Assembly: GCA_963802905.1 (NCBI GenBank)
Contig: CAWDKH010000019.1
Span: 413,245-477,244 of the forward strand
Direction of reading: 5' to 3'
Length of the DNA: 64,000 bases
Source: DASQFQ01 sp963802905
Lineage (GTDB): Bacteria > Actinomycetota > Thermoleophilia > Solirubrobacterales > Solirubrobacteraceae
Shown: piece after piece, positions 8,028 through 17,740 of the stretch
Layout: each line of letters begins with the position of its first letter
Numbering within the stretch: position 1 is the first letter of the stretch
Translations under genes and position numbers: made by a program
The notes under the pieces: generated by a model
The model's input: the letters and a program-made list of their open reading frames with translations, nothing else
What the model was told of the DNA's origin: nothing
Databases searched by the model: none

Positions 8028-8069
8028 CACCGACAGGAAAAACGTGCTTGACAAATATAGTTGTCGGTG
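8028..8069 (+). promoter_or_regulatory. inverted-repeat operator and promoter of the arsR-like gene
   Basis: The 80-bp divergent gap holds CACCGACA (8028-8035) mirrored by TGTCGGTG (8062-8069), and inside it the tighter palindrome GACAA-ATATAG-TTGTC (8050-8065). TTGACA at 8049 could be a -35 element. It is markedly AT-richer than its surroundings. The likely binder is the ArsR-type protein encoded 14 bp downstream (autoregulation, inferred). Confidence 0.5.
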
Positions 8070-8082
8070 AGACAGTGCAGCC

Positions 8083-8685
8083 ATGCACGACGTCACCGTC
8101 ATCGAGGACCCCGCCGCCGCCGAGGCGTCGCTGGATCCGATCCGCGCCCGCCTGCTCGCCGAGCTGGCCGAGCCCGGGTCCGCCAGCACGCTCGCGGCAC
8201 GCGTCGACGGGCTGACCCGCCAGAAGGCGAACTACCACCTGCGGGCGCTGGAGCGCCACGGCCTGGTGGAGCTCGTCGAGGAGCGCCGCAAGGGCAACAT
8301 GACCGAGCGCGTGCTCCAGGCGACGGCCGCGTCCTACGTGATCTCGCCGACCGCCCTCTCGGCGGTCGCGCCCGATCCGTCTCGGCAGCCGGATCAGCGC
8401 TCCGCGCGCTGGCTGCTTGCCGTCGCCGGGCGCCTCGTCCGCGAGGTCGGCGAGCTCATCACCGGGGCGAGCGAGGCCGGCAAGCCGCTCGCGACGCTCG
8501 GCATCGACAGCGAGGTGCGGTTCGCGTCCGCGAAGGACCGGGCCGCGTTCGCCGCCGAGCTGGCGGAGAACGTCAACCGCCTCGTCGCCAAGTACCACGA
8601 CGAGTCCGCCGCCGGCGGCCGTCCGCACCGCTTTGTCGTCGCGCTGCACCCCACCATCACCAAGCCCAAGGAGAACCAGTCATGA
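8083..8685 (+). CDS. ArsR-like winged-helix transcriptional regulator
   Basis: The 200-residue protein has an N-terminal winged helix: PIRARLLAELAEPGSASTLA, then RQKANYHLRALERHGLVELV (recognition helix and wing), a pattern typical of HTH_20/ArsR regulators. The C-terminal half (ALSAVAPDPS to FVVALHPTI) is an alpha-helical ligand or dimer domain without metal-binding cysteines, so metal sensing is unlikely. It overlaps the SRPBCC gene as ATGA; this ArsR-SRPBCC pairing is a common two-gene operon in actinobacteria. A palindrome just upstream is its probable operator. Confidence 0.85.
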   Translation: MHDVTVIEDPAAAEASLDPIRARLLAELAEPGSASTLAARVDGLTRQKANYHLRALERHGLVELVEERRKGNMTERVLQATAASYVISPTALSAVAPDPSRQPDQRSARWLLAVAGRLVREVGELITGASEAGKPLATLGIDSEVRFASAKDRAAFAAELAENVNRLVAKYHDESAAGGRPHRFVVALHPTITKPKENQS

Positions 8686-9395
8686 GCCGAGAGTTCGAGA
8701 TCACCCGCGACGTCGACCTGCCGGGCGCCCCGGACGACGTCTGGACCGCGATCACCGCCGACACCGCGGCCTGGCAGTTCCCGATCGGGGACGCACCGAC
8801 CGGCGAGGGCGGCCCGATCAAGACCTGGGACCCGCCGAATCGCCTCACGATCCGCATGGAGTCGCCGGACGGCACCTTCAACGCCCTCGACTACGCGATC
8901 GAGGCGCGCGACGGCGGCACCGCGCACCTGCGCTACGTCCACAGCGGGATCCTCGCCGACGAGTGGGAGGACCAGTACGACGCCATCGGCGGCCACACGG
9001 ACTTCTACCTCCACACCCTCGGGCAGTACCTCGAGCACTTCAACGGTCGCCCGGTCACCTACGTCGGCCAGGCGTCGAACGGCATCGACGGGCCCGAGAG
9101 CGCCGGGTCGCCCGACGCGATGGACACCCTGCGCGCCGCCCTGGGTGCCTCCGGCGCGGGCGTCGGCGACGAGGTCCACGCGTCACTCGGCAACGCCGGC
9201 TCGCTCGACGGCGTCATCGACTACTCGACGCCGGAGTTCCTCGGCGTCCGCACCGACGACGGCCTCTACCGCTTCTTCGGCCGCAACTTCTACAACGGCG
9301 TCGTCGGGATGAGCGCGCATCTGTTCGTCGACGGCGTCGACGCCGCGGCGCGCGAGGCGGAGCTCAAGGCCTGGCTGGACAGCGTGTACGCCTGA
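8682..9395 (+). CDS. SRPBCC (AHSA1-like) domain protein
   Basis: The 237-residue product opens with the START/Bet v1-like pattern FEITRDVDLPGAPDDVWTAI and ends its first domain at TDFYLHTLGQYLEHF, the typical C-terminal helix. A further ~90 residues with a VDYSTPEFLG-like segment form a second half, giving a longer protein than the single-domain family (about 150). SRPBCC domains bind hydrophobic ligands in the cytoplasm. It is translationally coupled to the ArsR gene and probably acts in the same response. Ligand unknown. Confidence 0.8.
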   Translation: MSREFEITRDVDLPGAPDDVWTAITADTAAWQFPIGDAPTGEGGPIKTWDPPNRLTIRMESPDGTFNALDYAIEARDGGTAHLRYVHSGILADEWEDQYDAIGGHTDFYLHTLGQYLEHFNGRPVTYVGQASNGIDGPESAGSPDAMDTLRAALGASGAGVGDEVHASLGNAGSLDGVIDYSTPEFLGVRTDDGLYRFFGRNFYNGVVGMSAHLFVDGVDAAAREAELKAWLDSVYA

Positions 9396-9436
9396 CGCAG
9401 GCCTTCCGCGGCGGTGGGGCATTAGGCTCCGCCGCC

Positions 9437-10111
9437 GTGGACCGCATGACCGCGCGCAACTCCGCGGGCTACGACGCGCCCGTCGGCCTCGCCGCCGACC
9501 CCGTGGTGTTCTCGCTCGTCGACGGGGACCTGTCGGTCCTGCTCGCGCGCCGGCTCGAGGAGCCGCAGCGGGGGACGTTCGCGCTCCCCGGCGGCTTCGT
9601 GGGGGCGGAGGAGTCGCCGCGCGAGACCGCGGAGCGCAAACTGCGCGAGAAGACCGGCGTGGCGTCGGTCCACCTCGAGCAGCTGCGCACGTACGCGCGC
9701 CCCGACCGCGACCCGCGCGGCTGGCTGCCCTCGATCGCCTACCTCGCGCTCGTTCCGCCAGAGACGCTGCCCGAGGACGGCCCGTCCGACCGCGACGCGA
9801 GCTGGCACCACGTCGACGCGCTGCCCGAGCTCGCGCTCGACCACGCCACGATCGTCGACGACGCGCTGTGGCGCCTGCGCGCCCGGCTGGCCGACAAGGC
9901 GTGGTTCGTGCGCGTCGGCGGCGGCCTGCTCGCCGAGCCGTTCACGCTCGGCCGGGCGCAGCGCCTCTACGAGGCGCTGCGCGGCGAGCCGGTCGATGCC
10001 GCGAACTTCCGCCGCGACGCGCTCGCCACCGACCTGCTGGAGGAGACCGGCGACCGGCTCTCCGACGGCGTGGGCCGCCCGGGCAAGCTGTACCGGCGCC
10101 GCGCGGGCTGA
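9437..10111 (+). CDS. NrtR-type NUDIX transcriptional regulator
   Basis: The 224-residue protein has an N-terminal Nudix-like domain (FALPGGFVGAEES, then RKLREKTGV where a catalytic box would read REUXEEXG, so hydrolysis is probably lost or weak) followed by a C-terminal winged helix (PFTLGRAQRLYEALRGEPVDAANFRRDAL) and GRPGKLYRR. This architecture is that of NrtR, which senses ADP-ribose and controls NAD metabolism. No NAD gene is adjacent, so its targets are elsewhere. GTG 9437 is chosen; ATG 9446 is also possible. Confidence 0.85.
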   Translation: MDRMTARNSAGYDAPVGLAADPVVFSLVDGDLSVLLARRLEEPQRGTFALPGGFVGAEESPRETAERKLREKTGVASVHLEQLRTYARPDRDPRGWLPSIAYLALVPPETLPEDGPSDRDASWHHVDALPELALDHATIVDDALWRLRARLADKAWFVRVGGGLLAEPFTLGRAQRLYEALRGEPVDAANFRRDALATDLLEETGDRLSDGVGRPGKLYRRRAG

Positions 10112-10179
10112 GCGTCGGCACTTCTGTCTGCCCGAAGCGCACTGGACACGCCGCAGTGCGCCGGAGAGGATGCGTCGTG

Positions 10180-11145
10180 ATGCGGGCGCGCACCCCATCG
10201 CCGCTGGTCGGCGCCGACGTCGCGGCGGCACGCGCCGCCGCCGAGACCGCCCGCGATCCCCGGCATGCGCACGCGCTCGCGCTCCAACGCAGCGTCGGCA
10301 ACCGCGCCACGGGCCAGCTGATCTCGCGCGAGATCCGCACCATCCAGGGCGAGGCGGTCCACGTCCACTCCGACGCCCAGGCGCGCTCCGCGGAGCGGAT
10401 CATCAAGCGCATCCGCCGCCGCTACGGCATCAAGATCCGCAGCGGGCGGCTCGTGCGGTCGACGAAGAGGCGGTACAAGGATGCGCCCGCGAGTGAGCGC
10501 ATGAAGGTCAAGAAGCGCCACTGGCACCTGCGCGAGCTGCGCGCGCTCGAGAAGGCCTGCAAGCACTACGCGCCCATCCTCGGCTCCAACCGCGACGACT
10601 CCACGCGCAAGGACGACGACCAAGAGGTCAAGTACTTCGGCAAGGCGACGCACTCGATCGACACCAACACCGCCTCCGGGATCGCCGACAGCTCGACGCT
10701 CGGCGAGTACTACTCAGCCGACGCCACCGCCGGCATGTACATGATCGCCGAGAACGACACGTCGTTCGGCTCCGACGTCGACGCGAGCCTCGAATGGGTC
10801 TGCACCCACGAGCTGTCGCACGGGCTCATGGACTACGTCGAGGAGGACCTGCGCAAGGCAGCCGGCTATTGGAAGGACTCCAACACGAAGACCGGCGCGG
10901 GCGAGGAGCCCTGGTCGGGCTACGCGAAGACGAGCCTGGGGGAGGACCTCGCGGAGTCCGCGACGGCCTACTTCATCAAGCGCGCGGCGTTCAAGACCAA
11001 ATGTCCCAAGCGCTTCGCGGTCATCGACGCCGCGGTGAAGGCCTGGAAGGCGCCCGCGCCCGCCGCTGCTGCCGCGGCGGGCGCAGCCGCCGGCGCCGCC
11101 GCGGTCGCTGCGGGCGCCGCGGCAGCCGCAGGGGGCAGTCACTGA
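10180..11145 (+). CDS. zinc metallopeptidase with LQ..GN.A N-terminal motif; candidate injected effector
   Basis: The 321-residue protein has HELSH (residues 210-214) in a WVCTHELSHGLM helix and a downstream SLGEDLAESATAYF helix (Glu256 or Glu259 as third zinc ligand), as in M34/HExxH peptidase toxins. Its N-terminus carries LALQRSVGNRATGQL (33-47), the LQRxxGNxA motif frequent at the start of DUF4157 and other proteins linked to extracellular contractile injection systems. There is no signal peptide. The C-terminus is an Ala-rich tail (290-321). Start ATG follows GGAGAGGA; GTG 10177 is equally possible. A small gene follows after 29 bp, possibly its antidote. Catalysis is well supported; delivery is inference. 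Confidence 0.7.
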   Translation: MRARTPSPLVGADVAAARAAAETARDPRHAHALALQRSVGNRATGQLISREIRTIQGEAVHVHSDAQARSAERIIKRIRRRYGIKIRSGRLVRSTKRRYKDAPASERMKVKKRHWHLRELRALEKACKHYAPILGSNRDDSTRKDDDQEVKYFGKATHSIDTNTASGIADSSTLGEYYSADATAGMYMIAENDTSFGSDVDASLEWVCTHELSHGLMDYVEEDLRKAAGYWKDSNTKTGAGEEPWSGYAKTSLGEDLAESATAYFIKRAAFKTKCPKRFAVIDAAVKAWKAPAPAAAAAAGAAAGAAAVAAGAAAAAGGSH

Positions 11146-11174
11146 GCCTCCCCGAACCGATCGAGGAGGCACGG

Positions 11175-11576
11175 GTGCTGGCGGGCAGCTCGCGCGCCGA
11201 CGTCCTCGCGCGCCTGGGCGTGGGCGAGGGCGCGGTCGCGCGCGGGGTCGAGTACGGCCCGAGCACGGGTCTCGACGAGGCCGAGACGCCGACCGGCCGC
11301 GTCGTCTTCGACGGCGACCGCGTGGCCGTCGTCTACCTCTCCGGGCACGCGCTGCGCCCGACGACGAAGCCCGACGACCTGCTCGCCGAGCTCGGCGACG
11401 GCGAGACGCTGCCCGGCGCCGCGAGCGCGGGCTCGCAGCTGCACGTCTATCCCGACCAGGGCCTGGCGTTCTCCCACGACGGGCCCAAGCTCGAGATGGT
11501 CGAGGCGTTCCCGCCGACCACGCTCGAGGACTACCGCGCGACGCTGTACCGAGATCCGCCGAAGTTCATCATCTGA
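11175..11576 (+). CDS. hypothetical protein, possible partner or immunity protein of the metallopeptidase
   Basis: GTG 11175 with GAGGAGG 5-6 nt upstream opens a 133-residue acidic protein. It has no signal peptide after this start, two LARLG/LLAELG-like helices that repeat at a distance of about 65 residues (DVLARLGVGEG and DLLAELGDGET), and an ending EAFPPTTLEDYRATLYRDPPKF. The internal similarity suggests two related halves. I do not recognise the family. Its position directly behind the effector-like peptidase suggests a cognate role, which is inference only. Confidence 0.55.
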   Translation: MLAGSSRADVLARLGVGEGAVARGVEYGPSTGLDEAETPTGRVVFDGDRVAVVYLSGHALRPTTKPDDLLAELGDGETLPGAASAGSQLHVYPDQGLAFSHDGPKLEMVEAFPPTTLEDYRATLYRDPPKFII

Positions 11577-11599
11577 GAACGGCCCTAAGCTAGCCCCGA

Positions 11600-11673
11600 G
11601 GCCCCGTAGCTCAGCTGGACAGAGCGGCTGCCTTCTAAGCAGCGGGTCGCAGGTTCGAGTCCTGCCGGGGCCG
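11600..11673 (+). tRNA. tRNA-Arg (UCU)
   Basis: Cloverleaf: acceptor GGCCCCG/CGGGGCC, D-arm GCTC/GAGC, anticodon stem GCTGC/GCAGC with loop CTTCTAA giving anticodon TCT, T-arm GCAGG TTCGAGT CCTGC, discriminator G. CCA is not encoded. No integrase or duplicated 3' end was seen nearby. Confidence 0.95.
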
Positions 11674-11746
11674 TGCGGCTGACCGCACCCCGCGCCGGGA
11701 GATGGCACCGTGGCGCGGCGGCCCGCGGGGCGGGAGCATCATCGGC

Positions 11747-12109
11747 ATGACCCCGTTCTTCCTCTCAGACCGCGATCGGCTGCTGCTCGCGTTCGCCAAC
11801 CTCGCCTCTTACGGCATCGCCGCGCGCGACGCCTACGGCGACAACGCGACCGAGGCCCACGCCGCCGTTGCCGCGGACCTCCGCCTCCGCCACCCGCACG
11901 GTCTCGGCGCCTACGTCTTCTGGACGCGCACCGACGACGCCCGCTCCTTCGACGCCTACGGCCGCCTGATCGCCGAGCTCCCGCTCCACACCGGGGGCGA
12001 CGGCACGGTCGAGGCAGTGCGCACCGCCGTCGCGCTCGAGGGCATCGAGCTCGACATCGACGGCGACGACCTGCGCGCGCTCGGCACCGGCACGCTCACA
12101 CCGGGCTAG
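11747..12109 (+). CDS. hypothetical protein
   Basis: A 120-residue soluble, acidic protein (LSDRDRLLLAFANLASYGIAARDAY, then LGAYVFWTRTDDARSF). Codon use matches its neighbours and the frame is open to TAG at 12107. No known domain, signal peptide or membrane segment is recognised. It stands between tRNA-Arg and the largest copy of repeat A, which begins 9 nt after the stop. An upstream ATG at 11702 would add 15 residues that look non-coding (PWRGGPRGGS). Confidence 0.6.
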   Translation: MTPFFLSDRDRLLLAFANLASYGIAARDAYGDNATEAHAAVAADLRLRHPHGLGAYVFWTRTDDARSFDAYGRLIAELPLHTGGDGTVEAVRTAVALEGIELDIDGDDLRALGTGTLTPG

Positions 12110-12117
12110 CTTCGAAA

Positions 12118-12300
12118 GTCAACGGCGGCTGGGCAGGGGTGGGGTTCGGCCGGAATCGGCACGACCGTCCTGCCCTCGGGTCGCCTGGCGACCCCTAAAC
12201 AGGACAGTCGTCCTGGTTTGCCATCGGTATGCGATGGCAGGGCAGGACAACCCCTTGCCGCGGCGGTTCGCACCCGACCCCTACCCAGCCGCCGTTGCCG
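12118..12300 (+). repeat. dispersed repeat A, double inverted copy (copies 3 and 4)
   Basis: A forward head (12118-12153) is followed by hairpin 1 (GTCCTG at 12167, CAGGAC to 12205), hairpin 2 (GTCCTG at 12209, GCAGGAC to 12248, with inner GCCATCG/CGATGGC), and an inverted head (12265-12297). The whole is a near-palindrome of about 180 bp filling the space between two convergent genes, so it may act as a bidirectional terminator. Hairpin 1 is almost identical to the hairpin of the copy at 2.4 kb. Confidence 0.8.
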
Positions 12301-12311
12301 TTTGCCAGCGC

Positions 12312-12563
12312 CTAGGGCAACGGCCCGCCGCCCAGCAGCGCGAGCTTCTGCGTGCGCGTCAGCTGCTTGATGCGCCACTCGAGGCTGCGCGCCGCGCGCT
12401 CGCTCTCGAGCTCCCACGACGCCGCCAGCTCGACCGGGAGCCGGCGCGCCGTGTAGCGGCTCGCGCGGCCCGTGTTGTGCACCGCGATGCGGCGCTCGAC
12501 GTCGGTCGTCCAGCCGCAGTACAGCGAGCCGTCGGCGCAGCGCAGGAGGTAGACGAACGCCAC
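12312..12563 (-). CDS. GIY-YIG nuclease superfamily protein (UPF0213-like)
   Basis: The 83-residue protein is one GIY-YIG domain: FVYLLRCADGSLYCGWTTDVERR gives the paired strands (YLL and YCG), followed by the conserved R, H (AVHNTGRASRYT) and E (SLEWRIKQL) positions. Small stand-alone members of this family are DNA-cleaving or repair-linked, role unclear. GTG at 12563 is the start; the divergent RecQ-like gene begins 43 bp away, so the promoters overlap. Its stop lies next to repeat A. Confidence 0.88.
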   Translation of the reverse strand: MAFVYLLRCADGSLYCGWTTDVERRIAVHNTGRASRYTARRLPVELAASWELESERAARSLEWRIKQLTRTQKLALLGGGPLP

Positions 12564-12606
12564 CGCGCCGGACCCTAGGGGGCGAACCGGACCGGCCGGT
12601 GTCCTA

Positions 12607-14690
<2,084 letters not shown>

Positions 14691-14711
14691 ATTCGGGAAC
14701 TCAGCGAGGTC

Positions 14712-15131
14712 ATGGAGGACCTCCTGTCCGACCTGACACGCGGCAACCCGCTCGCGGTGAAGACCGTGCTGGCGTCGGTGATGTTCGCGCTCGCGATCTA
14801 CCAGCTGCTGCTCGCCGCGGTCGGCTACGGCAAGCTGCGCCCGCGCTTCCTCGACAACGGCCCGGCGTTCCTCACCCACCGCGCGTCGGGTGACGTGATC
14901 GCGGTCCTGCTGCTCGTGGTCGGGGCGATGTGCCTGGCCACCGGCGAGGATGAGGACGACGCCACCTTCCACGCGATCACCGGCGTCCTCCTGCTCGCGG
15001 TGCTGTCGCTGAAGGTGATCGTCGTGCGCTGGTGGCACGGCGCCGGGCGCTTCCTGCCGCTGCTCGGCTCGGCGGTCTTCGCACTGCTCGGGCTGACGTG
15101 GCTGGGCTCGGCAGGGGAGTACCTGTCGTGA
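14712..15131 (+). CDS. four-span membrane protein
   Basis: The 139-residue protein has four hydrophobic segments at roughly 17-37, 59-76, 86-103 and 110-127, with His in HRASGD and WWHGAGR positions that could be haem-contacting as in cytochrome b561-like or DUF420-like proteins, though this is not established. The start is ATG 14712; it follows the helicase gene by 21 bp and overlaps the next small gene as GTGA. Function unknown. Confidence 0.65.
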   Translation: MEDLLSDLTRGNPLAVKTVLASVMFALAIYQLLLAAVGYGKLRPRFLDNGPAFLTHRASGDVIAVLLLVVGAMCLATGEDEDDATFHAITGVLLLAVLSLKVIVVRWWHGAGRFLPLLGSAVFALLGLTWLGSAGEYLS

Positions 15132-15289
15132 GCCGCCAGCTGATCGGCTCGATCCTCGTGGCGCTGGCCATCGTCGCGATCACGATCGTGGTCGTCACCG
15201 CGAAGCTGGGCCCGAACGCCGGCGATGACAGCGGGAAACGCACCGAGCAGCGCGACGACAGCTCCGGCAAGGGCGGCGACGAGGACTAG
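15128..15289 (+). CDS. small single-span membrane protein
   Basis: GTG 15128 overlaps the TGA of the upstream gene (GTGA) and encodes 53 residues: one membrane helix (LIGSILVALAIVAITIVVV) and a hydrophilic tail rich in Asp, Gly, Ser and Lys. Translational coupling suggests it works with the four-span protein. Not recognised. Confidence 0.55.
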   Translation: MSRQLIGSILVALAIVAITIVVVTAKLGPNAGDDSGKRTEQRDDSSGKGGDED

Positions 15290-15294
15290 GAGCT

Positions 15295-15939
15295 CTAGCT
15301 CCCCAGGAACTTGAGCACGGCGAGCACGCGGCGGTGGTCGCTGTCGGACGGCGGCAGGTCGAGCTTCATGAACACCTGCTTGACGTGCTTCTCGATCGCG
15401 CTCGCCGAGATCCCGAGCTCGGCTCCGATGCCGGTGTTGGAGCGGCCCTCGGCCATCAGCGTCAGCACCTCGAGCTCGCGCGGGGTCAGCTCGCCCAGCG
15501 GGCCGCGGTTGTCGCGGCGGCCGAGCAGCTGCGCCACGACCTCCGGGTCCATCGCGGTGCCGCCGCCCGCCACGCGCTCCAGCGACTCCGTGAACTGGCG
15601 GACGTCGGCGACGCGGTCCTTGAGCAGGTAGCCGACGCCGCCCTCGTTGCTGGCCAGCAGGTCGCCGGCGTAGCTCTCCTCGACGTACTGGGAGAGGATC
15701 AGCACCGGCGTGCCGGGCACGCGCTCGCGCGCCTCGATCGCCGCGCGCACGCCCTCGTCGGTGAAGCTCGGCGGGAGCCGGACGTCGACGAGCGCGAGGT
15801 CGGGCTCGTGCTCGACGATCGCGTCGACGAGCGCGGGGCCGGTGTCGACGGCCGCGACGATCTCCCACCCGCGGTCGCGCAGCAGGCGGGTCAGACCCTC
15901 GCGCAGGAGGGTCAGGTCTTCGGCGATCACGATGCGCAC
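15295..15939 (-). CDS. NarL/LuxR-type response regulator
   Basis: The 214-residue protein has a receiver domain with the acidic pocket (IAEDLTLLREG), phospho-acceptor Asp52 (LALVDVRLPP), Ser/Thr near 83 and Lys107 in YLLKDRV, then a LuxR HTH (LTPRELEVLTLMAEGRSNTGI, then SASAIEKHVKQVFMKL). It overlaps the upstream histidine kinase gene by 13 bp, forming a standard cognate pair on the minus strand. Its regulon cannot be told from this sequence. Confidence 0.93.
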   Translation of the reverse strand: MRIVIAEDLTLLREGLTRLLRDRGWEIVAAVDTGPALVDAIVEHEPDLALVDVRLPPSFTDEGVRAAIEARERVPGTPVLILSQYVEESYAGDLLASNEGGVGYLLKDRVADVRQFTESLERVAGGGTAMDPEVVAQLLGRRDNRGPLGELTPRELEVLTLMAEGRSNTGIGAELGISASAIEKHVKQVFMKLDLPPSDSDHRRVLAVLKFLGS

Positions 15940-17132
15940 GGCAGCTCCGCCCTGATTGTGGTCCCCAGCTCGCCGGACTCCACGGCAAGCCGCCCGTCGA
16001 GCGCCTCGACGCGCTGGCGCAGGCCGGTCAGACCCTGGCCCTGCGGGTCGGCCCCGCCGTTGCCGTCGTCGGCGATCTCGACGCGCAGGATCTCACCGCG
16101 GCGCGCGATCCGCACGCGCACGTTGTCGGCGCCGGAGTGCTTGGCGACGTTGGTGAGCGCCTCGACGGTGACGAAGTAGGCGGCGGCCTCGGTGGCGGCC
16201 GGCAGGCGGCCGTTGGTCTCGACGTCGAGCGCGACCTCGACCGGGTTGCGGGCCGCGATCGAGGAGAGCGCCGGGCCGAGCCCGCGGTCGGTGAGGATCG
16301 CGGGGTAGATGCCGCGCGAGAGGTCGCGCAGCTCGGCGATCGCCTTCTTGGCCTCGCTGTGGGCGCCGGTGATCAGCGCCTGCGCGCCCTCGGGGTCGCT
16401 GGTCATCTTCTCCTGCGCCATGCCGAGGTCCATGGCGAGCGCGACGAGCCGCGCCTGCGCGCCGTCGTGGAGGTCGCGCTCGATGCGCTGCAGCTCGGCG
16501 GCCTGGGCGTCGACGGCGCCGGCGCGCGTGCGCTCGAGCTCGGCGACGCGGCGCCGCTCGCTCGGGGCGAGCAGGGCGCGGGACAGGGAGCCCATGCCGA
16601 GGGCCATCCCGCGCGTCAGCGGCACGGTCAGCGCGAACAGCACGAGCCCGACCGGCACGACCGCGAACGCCTCGTGAATCTGGTCCACGGTGAGCAGCCC
16701 GTACTCGACGCCGTCGGGGATCGACCAGTACCACGCGGGCAGGAAGATCATCCCCAGCGCCACGGCCCAGAACGTGACGGTGATGATGAACGCCGCCAGG
16801 CCGAGCACGGGGAGCAGGAAGCCCAGCCACAGCAGGTCCTTCCAGACCGCGGTGTCGCCGATCTTCGTGTGGAGGAAGCCGAGCATGCCGCGGCGGTGCT
16901 GCGGCAGATACAGCGACGGGATCGAACGCCCCAGCAGCCAGCCCGCGCGGCGGCGCTCGAGCGTGGCGAGCCCGCGGTTGCCCTCGATCAGCGCGATCAG
17001 GATCGGGACGCCGATCCAGATGATCAGGAGGCTGATGCCGAGCGACAACGCGGTCACGACCCACACGAACGTCGCGATCCCGAGCGGGAACGAGACGAGG
17101 AGGTACGCGTTGCTACGCCAGACGCCGGGCAT
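15927..17132 (-). CDS. membrane sensor histidine kinase (HisKA_3 type)
   Basis: The 401-residue protein has four membrane segments in its first 180 residues (about 12-50 as two, 105-130, 155-180) in an arrangement like the actinobacterial Sensor domain. A dimerisation/phospho-acceptor helix follows with His222 in ELQRIERDLHDGAQARLV, then a HATPase_c domain (EALTNVAKHSGADNVRV N-box; DDGNGGADPQGQGLTGLRQR G-boxes). It phosphorylates the adjacent NarL-type regulator. The input signal is likely sensed within or near the membrane. Confidence 0.93.
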   Translation of the reverse strand: MPGVWRSNAYLLVSFPLGIATFVWVVTALSLGISLLIIWIGVPILIALIEGNRGLATLERRRAGWLLGRSIPSLYLPQHRRGMLGFLHTKIGDTAVWKDLLWLGFLLPVLGLAAFIITVTFWAVALGMIFLPAWYWSIPDGVEYGLLTVDQIHEAFAVVPVGLVLFALTVPLTRGMALGMGSLSRALLAPSERRRVAELERTRAGAVDAQAAELQRIERDLHDGAQARLVALAMDLGMAQEKMTSDPEGAQALITGAHSEAKKAIAELRDLSRGIYPAILTDRGLGPALSSIAARNPVEVALDVETNGRLPAATEAAAYFVTVEALTNVAKHSGADNVRVRIARRGEILRVEIADDGNGGADPQGQGLTGLRQRVEALDGRLAVESGELGTTIRAELPCAS

Positions 17133-17203
17133 TGTCGGCCGACTCTAGAACCGCCCAGGGACGGCCGCCATCCGGCGGGCCGAACGCCCTGCTGGGGAGA
17201 ACC

Positions 17204-17695
17204 TCACCCTCGCGGCGAGAGGATCACGACCGGGATCTCGCGCTCGGTGCGTGCCTGGTAGTTGGCGAACGCGGGGTAGGCAGCGACCAGCCGCGGCCAC
17301 AGCCGTGCGCGTTCCTCCGGATCCGCGACCCGGGCGCGCACAGCGCGGCGCTCGCGGCCGACCTCGACCTCGGTGTCGGGCGCGGCGCGCAGGTTGTGGA
17401 CCCACGCGGGGTCCTTGGGCGTGCCGCCCATCGAGCCGACGACGACGAGGTCCTCGCCGTCGCGGTGGTAGATCAGCGGCGCCACGCGCGCCTCGCCCGA
17501 GCGCCGCCCGACGTGGTGCAGCAGCAGTGCCGGATTGCCGTCGAAGGAGCCCAGAAGCCGCCCGTCCGAGGCGCGATAGACCAAGGTGTTGAATGCGTTG
17601 AGGCGCTTCCAGACAGCAAAGCCGAGGCTGCCTGGCTGCGGCGGCGGGCGCAGCGAGGTGAGCGCGCCGAAGGGTTTGCGCAGGAAAGACGCCAC
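17204..17695 (-). CDS. deazaflavin (F420)-dependent nitroreductase family protein
   Basis: The 163-residue product matches the Ddn-like split-barrel family: RLNAFNTLVYRASDGRLLG, then LLHHVGRRSGEARVAPL, LVVVGSMGGTPKDPAWVHNL and the PRG-type C-terminus IPVVILSP. Such enzymes use F420 (or another flavin) to reduce diverse substrates. GTG 17695 is chosen because translation further upstream runs into the promoter region of the divergent fadD-like gene, 45 bp away. A paralogue is encoded at 49000-49509. Confidence 0.87.
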   Translation of the reverse strand: MASFLRKPFGALTSLRPPPQPGSLGFAVWKRLNAFNTLVYRASDGRLLGSFDGNPALLLHHVGRRSGEARVAPLIYHRDGEDLVVVGSMGGTPKDPAWVHNLRAAPDTEVEVGRERRAVRARVADPEERARLWPRLVAAYPAFANYQARTEREIPVVILSPRG

Positions 17696-17740
17696 GTGGG
17701 TACGGTCCCACAAGACCACCGAAGGAGGAGAACGCACCAC

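Noticed and set aside
11600..11673. Genomic-island boundary at tRNA-Arg
   Set aside because: No integrase next to it and no copy of its 3' end elsewhere in the window.
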